Source: Candidatus Mediterraneibacter guildfordensis
GTDB lineage: Bacteria > Bacillota > Clostridia > Lachnospirales > Lachnospiraceae
Length of the DNA: 64,000 nucleotides
Assembly: GCA_019112735.1 (NCBI GenBank)
Contig: DXIS01000040.1
Span: 62,001-126,000 of the forward strand
Reading direction: 5' to 3'
Each line of letters opens with the position of its first letter. Position 1 is the stretch's first letter. A model generated the notes under the pieces. The model was not told the origin of the DNA. It saw nothing but the letters and a program-made list of their open reading frames with translations, and did no database searches. Of the stretch, positions 40,320-49,186 are shown piece by piece. Position numbers and translations under genes: made by a program.

Positions 40320-40979
40320 TTATGCAAGCTGCTGCAGCATTTTGGAATGCTGTGCTACAACTGTTTTCAGGATCCCGACATCTTCTTCCACTGCATCGAT
40401 CCTGGATGCCGACTGCTCAAACCGCTTTGCTGCGGGAACATAATTCTCTGCCAGCAGTGAAATCTTGTAATCCACCTCATTTTCGAGATAAAGATGTATT
40501 CCATGTACATTCTCCTGCAATTTCGTCATATCACTCTGCAGCTCTGTCACATCGCTCCGCAATTCTTTTACATCGTTCTGCACCACTGTCATGTTACTCT
40601 GCAGCTCTGTTACGTCGCTCCGCAGTTCTTTCACATCACTCTGCAACTCTGTCACGTCGCTCCGCAGTTCTTTTACATCGCTCTGCAGCTCTGTCACATC
40701 GCTACGCAGTGCCTTCACATCACTCTGCAGCTCTGTTACGTCGCTCCGCAGTTCTTTCACATCACTCTGCAACTCTGTCACGTCGCTCCGCAGTTCTTTC
40801 ACATCACTCTGCAACTCTGTCACGTCGCTCCGCAGTTCTTTTACGTCCGTCTTCAGTTCACATATATCATCTTTTATCGGCCGGAGTTCTGTCTCAAACT
40901 TCTGATCCAGCTTCTCATCCAGCTTCTGATCCAGCATATCCGATATGGCAAGCAATAATTCCTGGTTCTGCTCTGTCAT
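40320..40979 (-). CDS. Coiled-coil protein built of near-identical 14-residue repeats
   Basis: Seven LRSDVTELQ copies, consensus (E)LRSDVTELQSDVK; 42-bp DNA repeats about 40540-40850. Confidence 0.88.
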   Translation of the reverse strand: MTEQNQELLLAISDMLDQKLDEKLDQKFETELRPIKDDICELKTDVKELRSDVTELQSDVKELRSDVTELQSDVKELRSDVTELQSDVKALRSDVTELQSDVKELRSDVTELQSDVKELRSDVTELQSNMTVVQNDVKELRSDVTELQSDMTKLQENVHGIHLYLENEVDYKISLLAENYVPAAKRFEQSASRIDAVEEDVGILKTVVAQHSKMLQQLA

Positions 40980-41022
40980 CTGATCACCTCCCGTTTTTTA
41001 TCAATCCGCTCCTTTAGTACAA

Positions 41023-44000
41023 CTACTTTATCACCTTTTTCTTTCGGTGTCTACAACCATTTCTTTTTCTTTTATGCTGCTTTTCTCTCCTGGAAAACAG
41101 CAGAACCGCCGCAGTGCCGGCTCCCGCCGCTGCAAGGAGCAATAGCGGGATTACAGATGACGTATCTCCTGTCTCCGGCACAATTTTATCCCGGAATATA
41201 ACCGTCTGTCCTTTATCCCGTATATCTTCATGCGAAGCCGCCGGTTCATCACATCCCTTCCGGTACAGATACTCAAAAACGACCACGCTCCTGCCATTCA
41301 GGCCGGATGCATCCAGTGTAAAATCTACTTCAACTGTTCCTTCCGTTTCTGAGATTTCAATTTCTTTTTCGGCTGTAATCTTCTCTCCATTGATCAGAAG
41401 GGGGTTCCCGCTTTCACGGTCCATAAGGATCCCTTTCAGGATGTAGCTTCCGGGTATGATGTCCTTATATTCCACCTTATCCCGGATCACCGCTTTTTCC
41501 CGCGCAGGGGCCTCATGTGTCCCGCTTTCAGGTGAGACCGCTGTCGTTCCCATGACAGGCGCTGCGATCCGGAACTGCTGGTTTTCATCTTCCGGGTCTG
41601 TATGTTCACTTATCTTTATATCATCCTGATACAAATATTCATATACAACAACTGTCCGGCCGGCAAATGCCGAAGCATCGAATTCAAATATCATATCGAC
41701 CGTCATCTCCGGCTCCGTCCCGGTAAAGCTGTATTCTGTCTGCAGGATTTCGCCGTCTTCCGTACCACCGTTCCGGAGAGCCTCACCGGTCTCAGGATCT
41801 GTCAGGACGCCGAGCAGCTTATATTCTACGCCCGGCTGGATATTCGTGAGGCTCACCGCATCCTTTACCGTTGTTTTTTCCCACGGATAGGCTTCCCTGC
41901 CGTCTGTGTCCACGGATATCGCATTTGTCTGCAGGATCTCCGTTTTTTTGTTCTCTACGGTCAGGGTATATTCTTCCTGTCCTTCAATACGTCCGTCTTC
42001 TACAACCACGAATTCATGGATCTCCGCATCCGCCACGTAACCGGGCAGCCCCTCTGTCTCCTGCACACAATAACGGCCGGGCTCCAGCGCCTCCAGCCGG
42101 ATCTGTCCATCTCTGTCCGTTGTATATATTTCCTTCCGGGTCGTTTCCGGATCCGACGGGTCTTCCAGATCCTTGTTCCAGACAGCGAACTTCACACCGG
42201 GCAGACGCTGTTCCGACCCTGTAACCTTCTTATCAATGATCACCACTGTGGGACGGTTCTTGATTTCCTTCTCTGCCGTTACAACTTCTGTCTCCTGATC
42301 TTTATACCGGATTTCAACGGTCCACTCTTCCTCCGGAAGAATATAGCCTGCAGGCTGTTTTTCCTCTTTTATAATATATTTCCCCGGATAAAGGAGACCG
42401 CTCTCTGCAATCCCATCTTCACCAGCAGTAACTTCAGCAACAACGGTTCCTTCTGAAACCCGGACTGTACCATCCGGCGTTGCAACATCTTCCGCGGCAG
42501 TGATCGTAAAAACAGCGCCGCACAACGACTCTCCTGTATATTCATCAGATTTTATGATCCTGATCCTTCCCATTGCCGGTGCATTTTTGGCTGTCACGAT
42601 GATCGGCTCATCCCAGTCATATGACTCAGAGACTTCAAATCGTATATCCTCGCTGCTGAGCAGGTATCCTTCCGGCGCTTTCACTTCCCGGAAATAATAT
42701 ACGCCAGCAGGCAGTTTCTCCGGCAGGATAAAAGAACCGCTCTCATCCGTCGTAAATACACTCACGGTCTCCTCTTTGGGATAATAGGTCGTCATCGTGA
42801 CCGGTTCTTTCTCAGAATCCAGGAGCTGAAACTGTATCCCCGCCGCAGGTATGGTTTTGCCTGTATCAGCATCCGTCTTGACAAGCATGATCGGCGCTCT
42901 CACCAGCTTGTCCTCAAGGATATAATAGAAAAGCTGGCCTTCTTCACTGACCGTTATTTCAAAATCTTCCACCGGGTCATACCCGTCAGGTGTGATGACC
43001 TCGGAAACAACATACGTGTCAAACGGCAGATTCCCCACCTGTTCAGAAGATGCAAAACCTTTTTCATCCGTTACGATCTGAACGGATTCTCCCGTTGTCC
43101 GGGATGTGATCTCAAACACCACGCCTTCAAGCGGTTTTCTGAATTCCGCCTCCTCATCTTCATCCTGCCCGATCTTGATGATCTGCAGTTCTCCCCGTAT
43201 TACTTTTTCCGGAACATCAGCTTTATTATAAGTATGGACTGATTCTGCCGTACCTTCCGGTGTGATCTGTCTGACAAATACTTCATCATTGATCAAATAT
43301 CCTTCCGGCGCTTTCGTTTCACGGATCGTCACCGTTCCAAGCGGCAGGACCGCCCCGCCACTGGAATCCGTATACAGGCTGTCCCCTGAGACCAAACTGT
43401 CTTCGTCTAATCTGCATATGCCCTCTTCATCCGTGGCAAATACCCATGTCCGTTCCGGGCTCTCAGAAGGCTCGGATGCATACAGATCCGGATAATAACA
43501 GACCGTAAATTCCGCCCCGTTCAGGGTCGCCGCCCCCAGGGGCACGTTTGCTCCTGTATCCGCATCTGTTTTTTCGAGCAGGATATCGATCGGGGCTGAC
43601 TGCGGTATATCACTCAGCTTCAGCGTATTCTCCTCTCCCGCCTTAACCGTCACGCTGTACACCTTTGGATCAAGCGCATAACCTTCCGGAGCCGTATATT
43701 CCTTTACAAAATACTCTCCCTCGTCAACCTCTGCCGCTTCTGTCCCGCCTTCGGCATCTGTCGTGAGTGTACCGACCATGTCCGTACACGCTTCATCTTT
43801 GTAAACCCTGTATTCGGCTCCTGCCAGGCTGTAACATTTGTTCCCGTCCGTGATCTCCGGATCCGCAGATATTTTGCGAAGGCGCAGCTTCCCCTCCGGA
43901 TTCCATTTATATGTCAGATCCATAAGCATCTGACCGTCTCCTTCATATACCGTGGCCTCCGTTTCAACCTGATCCGCATTCTCTTCAGCCCATTTCAGGC

Positions 44001-44526
44001 CATCTGAAAACAATTCTTCACGATGGCTTTCCAGTGTATGTCCAGAACCGCATTTCTCACCAAGGCTGTGCTCATATCTGCAGTCCGGACGCCACTTCTT
44101 TTCCATATTCAGGACATTCCAGACAATCTCCTGCTTAAAAAGATATTCGTCCGTACTGTCAACCCCGGGACACATATTATGATCATACCAGCACATCATG
44201 GCCCCGATAAGCCTGATCGTATCTTCCGACATGTGTTTTTCTGCCGGAACACCGGTCTTATATCCTCTTTTAAAATCAACCTCAGGCTCAGAACAGTAGA
44301 GCCATTCGCCGGTACTCCGCCCGAACATGCCCTCCTGCCATGAATCAAGGACCTCCGGACCGTCGTTTCCATACCGCACAACGCTGATTTCCGTTATATT
44401 TACTTTCAGAGCTTTCGCATAGATTCTTTCACCCGCTTTCGCCTGCACTTCCGCCGTCATCAGGAAGACCAGCAGCAGCGCGCACGAAACCAGAAGCGCT
44501 GCAATGCGCCTGCATTTCAATGTCAT
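41023..44526 (-). CDS. Large surface protein: probable thioester domain, multiple SpaA/Cna-B-type domains, two VaFE-like repeats, VPETG sorting signal
   Basis: N-terminal MMCWYDHN and FKQEIVWN; repeated GAEF/VxE...P(E)GY blocks; SVVVFEYLY repeats; VPETGDTSSVIPLLLLAAAGAGTAAVLLFSRREKQHKRKR. Confidence 0.9.
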   Translation of the reverse strand: MTLKCRRIAALLVSCALLLVFLMTAEVQAKAGERIYAKALKVNITEISVVRYGNDGPEVLDSWQEGMFGRSTGEWLYCSEPEVDFKRGYKTGVPAEKHMSEDTIRLIGAMMCWYDHNMCPGVDSTDEYLFKQEIVWNVLNMEKKWRPDCRYEHSLGEKCGSGHTLESHREELFSDGLKWAEENADQVETEATVYEGDGQMLMDLTYKWNPEGKLRLRKISADPEITDGNKCYSLAGAEYRVYKDEACTDMVGTLTTDAEGGTEAAEVDEGEYFVKEYTAPEGYALDPKVYSVTVKAGEENTLKLSDIPQSAPIDILLEKTDADTGANVPLGAATLNGAEFTVCYYPDLYASEPSESPERTWVFATDEEGICRLDEDSLVSGDSLYTDSSGGAVLPLGTVTIRETKAPEGYLINDEVFVRQITPEGTAESVHTYNKADVPEKVIRGELQIIKIGQDEDEEAEFRKPLEGVVFEITSRTTGESVQIVTDEKGFASSEQVGNLPFDTYVVSEVITPDGYDPVEDFEITVSEEGQLFYYILEDKLVRAPIMLVKTDADTGKTIPAAGIQFQLLDSEKEPVTMTTYYPKEETVSVFTTDESGSFILPEKLPAGVYYFREVKAPEGYLLSSEDIRFEVSESYDWDEPIIVTAKNAPAMGRIRIIKSDEYTGESLCGAVFTITAAEDVATPDGTVRVSEGTVVAEVTAGEDGIAESGLLYPGKYIIKEEKQPAGYILPEEEWTVEIRYKDQETEVVTAEKEIKNRPTVVIIDKKVTGSEQRLPGVKFAVWNKDLEDPSDPETTRKEIYTTDRDGQIRLEALEPGRYCVQETEGLPGYVADAEIHEFVVVEDGRIEGQEEYTLTVENKKTEILQTNAISVDTDGREAYPWEKTTVKDAVSLTNIQPGVEYKLLGVLTDPETGEALRNGGTEDGEILQTEYSFTGTEPEMTVDMIFEFDASAFAGRTVVVYEYLYQDDIKISEHTDPEDENQQFRIAAPVMGTTAVSPESGTHEAPAREKAVIRDKVEYKDIIPGSYILKGILMDRESGNPLLINGEKITAEKEIEISETEGTVEVDFTLDASGLNGRSVVVFEYLYRKGCDEPAASHEDIRDKGQTVIFRDKIVPETGDTSSVIPLLLLAAAGAGTAAVLLFSRREKQHKRKRNGCRHRKKKVIK

Positions 44527-44655
44527 TTTCTTCTTTCCCCTTTCTTTTTTCTATACGTAAAATAATTCCATATTCAAGATCTGCCGGACATCCCTCCTTT
44601 ACGCACTGCGACTGCAAAAATACTTTGTGAAAAAGCCCTGATCCCGGGCAAAGAT

Positions 44656-44706
44656 AAAAAAAATCCCTCTGCGGTCAGATACCGGACTGAAGCCGGACCG
44701 CATCCC
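44656..44706 (-). terminator. Intrinsic terminator in the leader upstream of the surface-protein gene
   Basis: Minus strand GGGATGCGGTCCGGCTTCAGTCCGGTATCTGACCGCAGAGGGATTTTTTTT; starts 130 nt 5' of the start codon. Confidence 0.85.
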
Positions 44707-44771
44707 ATCTGTTCGCACTTTCCCCCTCTGGTCTGACGCAGAAAATGCACCATCCCGGAAAGTGTACTGAC

Positions 44772-44800
44772 AGCATAACACAGGCTGAACAGAATATCAA
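44772..44800 (-). promoter_or_regulatory. Sigma-A-like promoter for the surface-protein gene
   Basis: TTGATA-17 nt-TATGCT on the minus strand. Confidence 0.65.
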
Positions 44801-44819
44801 ATTAAAAATATATAAAATA

Positions 44820-44841
44820 ATGCCGGGGCAATCCCCCGGCT
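44820..44841. terminator. Short GC-rich hairpin terminator after rhaM-like gene
   Basis: GCCGGGG CAATC CCCCGGC, followed on minus strand by ATTATTTTATAT. Confidence 0.65.
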
Positions 44842-44862
44842 TCAATATCTTCCTCTAAAACA

Positions 44863-45156
44863 TTAATCCAGATGAAATACTTCATGCAGGTCCACGGACA
44901 CCGGGCTGTTGTCCGGATTCGTTTCCATGATGTCCGCCATGAAATCCCACCATTTGCGGTTGATCGCCGTATCTGCGCTCTCGTCCCACTTCGCCGGATC
45001 TTCTACTTCAATGTATCCGTACAGGACCAGCGTCTCCCTGTCAAGAAAAATTGTATAATTCTTTCCGCCGTATTCATGGATCATGTCCTGCATCTCCGGC
45101 CACAGTTCGTTGTGGCGCTTTTCGTACTCCGCTTCCATCCCGGGATACAGCTTCAT
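44863..45156 (-). CDS. L-rhamnose mutarotase-like protein, N-terminus apparently truncated
   Basis: MKLYPGMEAEYEKRHNELWPEMQDMIHEYGGKNYTIFLD...RKWWDFMADIMETNPDNSPVSVDLHEVFHLD matches RhaM; in-frame TAA immediately precedes the ATG. Confidence 0.82.
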   Translation of the reverse strand: MKLYPGMEAEYEKRHNELWPEMQDMIHEYGGKNYTIFLDRETLVLYGYIEVEDPAKWDESADTAINRKWWDFMADIMETNPDNSPVSVDLHEVFHLD

Positions 45157-45158
45157 TT

Positions 45159-45628
45159 ATCCGCTCATCCAGAACCGCCGGTTCCAGGTGCTTCTCTCTT
45201 CGGTCCTGCAGACTTATTCTGCCGGAAGATTCCGCGAAACCCCTGAACTGGAACGGCTGTTTATCCGGATGTTTGATGAACTTTCAGCCACAGATGAATA
45301 CAGCCTGACAGGCCCGGATGAAGAAACGCTCCGCCTGATCAGCGCCCTCCATGCCCAAAGCCTGTGCCCGCTTGAGGACATTGCTTCAGAAGCCGGACTG
45401 ACCGCCGGCTATATATCAGAACATATTAAAAAATACTGCGGCCGCGAAGCCTGTATGATCCTTCGGGAAGAACGCATGAAACATGCCGCAGAACTGCTGG
45501 CAAACAAGACAACAAATCTGTACCATATCGCAACAGAATGCGGTTATGAGAACATAACCGCATTCGCAGATGATTTCAGATATTATTATGGAACAAGCCC
45601 GGAAGAATACCGGGAACAGCTTATATAG
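45159..45628 (+). pseudogene. AraC-family regulator remnant (C-terminal HTH half only)
   Basis: IASEAGLTAGYISEHIKKYCGREACMILREERMKHAAELLANKTTNLYHIATECGYENITAFADDFRYYYGTSPEEYR; N-terminal cupin domain absent, upstream sequence is antisense rhaM. Confidence 0.68.
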
Positions 45629-45650
45629 CCTGGAATTTACAGGGCGGATC

Positions 45651-46922
45651 TCACGCCTCGTCGATCGCCTTTCCGATGTCATGGCGCATATACTTATTCT
45701 CAAACTGCACCCACTCTGTCGCGGCATAGGCGTTCTTTCTGGCTTCCTTCAGGTCTTTTCCCTTTGCGGTGACGCCAAGCACGCGGCCGCCGTTTGTCAC
45801 GATCTGTCCGTTGTCGAACTTTGTTCCGGCATGGAAGCAGTAATACCCTTCATGCTTTTTGAACTCGTCCAGACCGGAGATCGGAAAGCCTTTGTCATAT
45901 TTTACCGGATATCCGTCCGATGCGAGAACGACGCACACTGCCGCGTTATCCTCGAACTGAAGGTCGATCTGGTCCAGCGTCCCGTCGATGCACGCCTCAA
46001 CCACATCAATGATGTCGTTTTTCATGCGGGGCAGCACCACCTGTGCCTCCGGATCCCCGAAGCGGGCATTGTATTCCAGCACCTTCGGGCCGTCCGCCGT
46101 CAGCATCAGGCCGAAGAAGATCACGCCCTTGAACGGACGCCCCTCTGCAGCCATCGCGTCAACCGTAGGCTGGTAAATATATTTCTCACAGAATTCTTCC
46201 ACTTCTTTCGTGTAGAACGGGCTCGGGGAGAATGTCCCCATACCGCCGGTATTCAGACCTGTGTCTCCGTCGCCGGCCCGTTTGTGGTCCTGTGCGCTTG
46301 TCATGGTCTTGATGGTCCTGCCGTCTACAAATGAAAGCACGGACACTTCGCGCCCGGTCATGAACTCCTCAATGACCATCTCATTCCCGGCCGTGCCGAA
46401 CTTCTTGTCCAGCATGATCGTCTTCACGCCTTCTTTTGCCTCTTCAAGGTTCTGGCAGATCAGCACCCCTTTTCCGAGTGCAAGCCCGTCCGCTTTAAGG
46501 ACGATCGGGAACTTTGCCGTCTCCAGATAGGCGATCGCCGCATCCGGATCTGTAAAGTTCTCATAGGCAGCCGTCGGGATGTTGTATTTTTTCATCAGAT
46601 CCTTGGAAAATGCCTTTGACCCTTCCAGGATCGCTGCATTTTTCTTTGGTCCGAAGGTGCGGATGCCGGCCTCTTCCATTACGTCCACCAGGCCGCCCAC
46701 CAGCGGGTCGTCCATGCCGACGATGCACAGGTCCACTGCGTTTTCCTTTGCAAAAGCCGCCAGTTTGTCAAACTCCATGGCGCCGATGTCCACACACTCT
46801 GCATACTCTGCGATCCCGGCATTGCCCGGTGCGCACCAGATCTTGTCCGCTTTCGGGCTCTTTGCCACGCTGGCTGCGATGGCATGCTCTCTTCCGCCGC
46901 TTCCTACGATCAGTACTTTCAT
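45651..46922 (-). CDS. purD: Phosphoribosylamine-glycine ligase
   Basis: MKVLIVGSGGREHAIA, KADGLALGKGV, EYNARFGDPEAQV. Confidence 0.96.
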   Translation of the reverse strand: MKVLIVGSGGREHAIAASVAKSPKADKIWCAPGNAGIAEYAECVDIGAMEFDKLAAFAKENAVDLCIVGMDDPLVGGLVDVMEEAGIRTFGPKKNAAILEGSKAFSKDLMKKYNIPTAAYENFTDPDAAIAYLETAKFPIVLKADGLALGKGVLICQNLEEAKEGVKTIMLDKKFGTAGNEMVIEEFMTGREVSVLSFVDGRTIKTMTSAQDHKRAGDGDTGLNTGGMGTFSPSPFYTKEVEEFCEKYIYQPTVDAMAAEGRPFKGVIFFGLMLTADGPKVLEYNARFGDPEAQVVLPRMKNDIIDVVEACIDGTLDQIDLQFEDNAAVCVVLASDGYPVKYDKGFPISGLDEFKKHEGYYCFHAGTKFDNGQIVTNGGRVLGVTAKGKDLKEARKNAYAATEWVQFENKYMRHDIGKAIDEA

Positions 46923-46938
46923 TTCTTATCCTCCTCTG

Positions 46939-47598
46939 TCACTGTTCTATCACGGTTCTGTGGTCTTCCACCCTGACTTTCCCGTTGGCGATCAGGTCGA
47001 TCGCACGGGGAAGGATCTTCCACTCCGCCTGTTCCATCACCCGGCGCTGCAGGACTTCCGGGGTGTCCCCCTGCTGCACCTCCACCGCTTTCTGCAGGAT
47101 GATCGGACCGGTATCCGTGCCTTCATCCACAAAATGCACGGTCGCGCCGACCACTTTGACCCCGCGCGCCAGAGCGGCTTCGTGCACTTTCAGCCCGTAA
47201 TATCCTTTTCCGCAGAAAGACGGGATCAGCGACGGATGGATGTTGATCATTCGGTTCTCGTACTTCCGGATCATTTCCGGCGGGATCACCACCAGGAATC
47301 CGGCCAGCACGACCAGATCCGGCTCGAAGCTCTCCACCGCCTCCAGAAGTTTCCCGTTGAAGATTTCCCTGGTCTCAAAATCCTTCGGAGATATGCACAG
47401 AGACGGGATCCGGTTTTCTTCGGCCCTCGTCAGTGCATAGGCGTTTTTATTGTTGCTGATCACGCCCACGATCTCCGTGTTTGTAATCGTTCCGTCTTTT
47501 ACCCGGTCGATGATAGCCTGCAGGTTCGTTCCCCCGCCGGACACCATGACAAGTACACGCAGCGGTTTTGTCCCCGCTGCGCATGTATTGTTTAACAT
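46939..47598 (-). CDS. purN: Phosphoribosylglycinamide formyltransferase
   Basis: VLVMVSGGGTNLQAIID, INIHPSLIPSFCGKGYYG, GATVHFVDEGTDTGPII. Confidence 0.95.
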   Translation of the reverse strand: MLNNTCAAGTKPLRVLVMVSGGGTNLQAIIDRVKDGTITNTEIVGVISNNKNAYALTRAEENRIPSLCISPKDFETREIFNGKLLEAVESFEPDLVVLAGFLVVIPPEMIRKYENRMINIHPSLIPSFCGKGYYGLKVHEAALARGVKVVGATVHFVDEGTDTGPIILQKAVEVQQGDTPEVLQRRVMEQAEWKILPRAIDLIANGKVRVEDHRTVIEQ

Positions 47599-48617
47599 AA
47601 TTCTACTCCTTTGTCTCCCGCCTCGATGTGCCCTACGATGTACGGCGCATCTCCGGCGGCACGGATCGCTTCCATGGCGCGGTCTGCATCCGCCTCATCC
47701 ACGGCCACGATCATGCCGAGTCCCATGTTAAAGGTATTGTACATCATCTGCTCCGCGATATCGCCGTCCTTCGCAAGCATTTCAAAGATCGGCGGGATCG
47801 GGTAGCTGTCTTTCTTAATAACGGCCTTTGTGCCCTCTTTTAACATACGCGGCACGTTCTCATAGAATCCGCCGCCCGTGATATGGCTGCAGGCTTTCAC
47901 AGTCACACCAGCGTCCTTGATGCTCTTTAACGCCTTCACATAAATGCGCGTCGGCACGAGCAGCGCCTCGCCCAGCGTACAGCCGAGGCAGTCATAATAC
48001 GTATCCAGCGCCTCCCGCTCCATGCGGAACACTTTCCGCACGAGGGAATATCCGTTGCTGTGGATGCCTGAAGACGCCATACCGATCAGGACATCCCCGG
48101 CTTTCAGGTTCTCACCCGTGATCATCTCTTTGCGGTCACAGACGCCCACTGCGAAGCCTGCCAGATCGTACTCGTCCGGCTCCATCATGCCCGGATGCTC
48201 CGCCGTCTCGCCGCCGATCAGCGCCGCGCCGGACTGAAGGCATCCCTCAGCCACGCCTTTCACGATATCCGCGATCTTTTCCGGCTCATTTTTGCCGCAT
48301 GCGATGTAGTCAAGGAAAAACAGCGGCTCTCCGCCCGCGCATGCGATATCATTTACACACATCGCAACCGCGTCGATGCCGATCGTGTCATGTTTATCCA
48401 TGAGCATGGCGATCTTCACCTTCGTGCCGCATCCGTCCGTGCCGGACAGAAGTACGGGATCTTCCATCTCTTTTATCCCGGCAAGTGAAAAAGCGCCTGA
48501 GAATCCGCCCAGCCCGCCAAGGACCTCCGGACGCATGGTCTTCTTCACATGCTCTTTCATCAACTCTACTGATCTGTATCCGGCCTCGATATCGACGCCT
48601 GCTTTCTTATAATCCAT
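47592..48617 (-). CDS. purM: Phosphoribosylformylglycinamidine cyclo-ligase
   Basis: YKKAGVDIEAGYRSVELMK, LSGTDGCGTKVKIA, LIGGETAEHPGMM, ITGGGFYENVPRML. Confidence 0.96.
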   Translation of the reverse strand: MDYKKAGVDIEAGYRSVELMKEHVKKTMRPEVLGGLGGFSGAFSLAGIKEMEDPVLLSGTDGCGTKVKIAMLMDKHDTIGIDAVAMCVNDIACAGGEPLFFLDYIACGKNEPEKIADIVKGVAEGCLQSGAALIGGETAEHPGMMEPDEYDLAGFAVGVCDRKEMITGENLKAGDVLIGMASSGIHSNGYSLVRKVFRMEREALDTYYDCLGCTLGEALLVPTRIYVKALKSIKDAGVTVKACSHITGGGFYENVPRMLKEGTKAVIKKDSYPIPPIFEMLAKDGDIAEQMMYNTFNMGLGMIVAVDEADADRAMEAIRAAGDAPYIVGHIEAGDKGVELC

Positions 48618-48635
48618 TCTGTGATCTCCTGTTTA

Positions 48636-49151
48636 TTATTTCTGATTTATATACGCTTCATATCCGATCTCATGCAGTTTGTCGGCTTTTGCCTGAACGC
48701 AGGCCTTCATCTCCGCGGAATAATCTTTCAGCTTCCCGAGAAGCTCCGGATCTGATACAGCAAGGATCTTTGCTGCCAGGATCGCCGCGTTCATACCGCC
48801 GTCGATAGCCACTGTGGCTACCGGGATTCCCGGCGGCATCTGTACGATCGAATAAAGTGCATCCATTCCGTCCAGGTTCTTTCCGGACATCGGCACGCCG
48901 ATCACCGGCATCGGGAAGAGCGCCGCGCACATTCCCGGAAGATGGGCCGCCATGCCCGCTCCCGCGATGATGACTTTCACGCCTCTGTCCTCTGCTCCTT
49001 TGGCCCATTCAAAAAATGTATCCGGCATACGATGCGCGGAAATGATCGTCATTTCATAGTCGATCCCCAGCTTCTCAAGCATTGATGCAGCCTTGCTCAT
49101 CACCTTCAGGTCCGAGTCGCTGCCCATAACGATTGCTACTTTTGGCATCAT
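48636..49151 (-). CDS. purE: 5-(carboxyamino)imidazole ribonucleotide mutase
   Basis: VAIVMGSDSDLKVM, ISAHRMPDTFFEWAK, GAGMAAHLPGM, GVPMSGKNLDGMDALYSIVQMPPGIPVATV. Confidence 0.96.
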   Translation of the reverse strand: MMPKVAIVMGSDSDLKVMSKAASMLEKLGIDYEMTIISAHRMPDTFFEWAKGAEDRGVKVIIAGAGMAAHLPGMCAALFPMPVIGVPMSGKNLDGMDALYSIVQMPPGIPVATVAIDGGMNAAILAAKILAVSDPELLGKLKDYSAEMKACVQAKADKLHEIGYEAYINQK

Positions 49152-49186
49152 AATTCCTCCTTATAAGTGGTCTGTCGATCTGTCTG

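Noticed and set aside
40540-40850. Possible CRISPR array because of regular repeats
   Set aside because: Repeats are contiguous 42-bp in-frame coding units without unique spacers; no cas genes in the window.
40220-41017. Ser/His-rich repetitive plus-strand ORFs (also 40494..40958, 40591..40905)
   Set aside because: Translations of the reverse strand of the coiled-coil repeat gene; repetition is inherited from the 42-bp repeats.
45083-45628. Full-length 181-aa AraC protein as given in the ORF track
   Set aside because: The first about 25 residues are antisense rhaM sequence; only the part from about 45159 is homologous to AraC proteins, and the sensor domain is missing.
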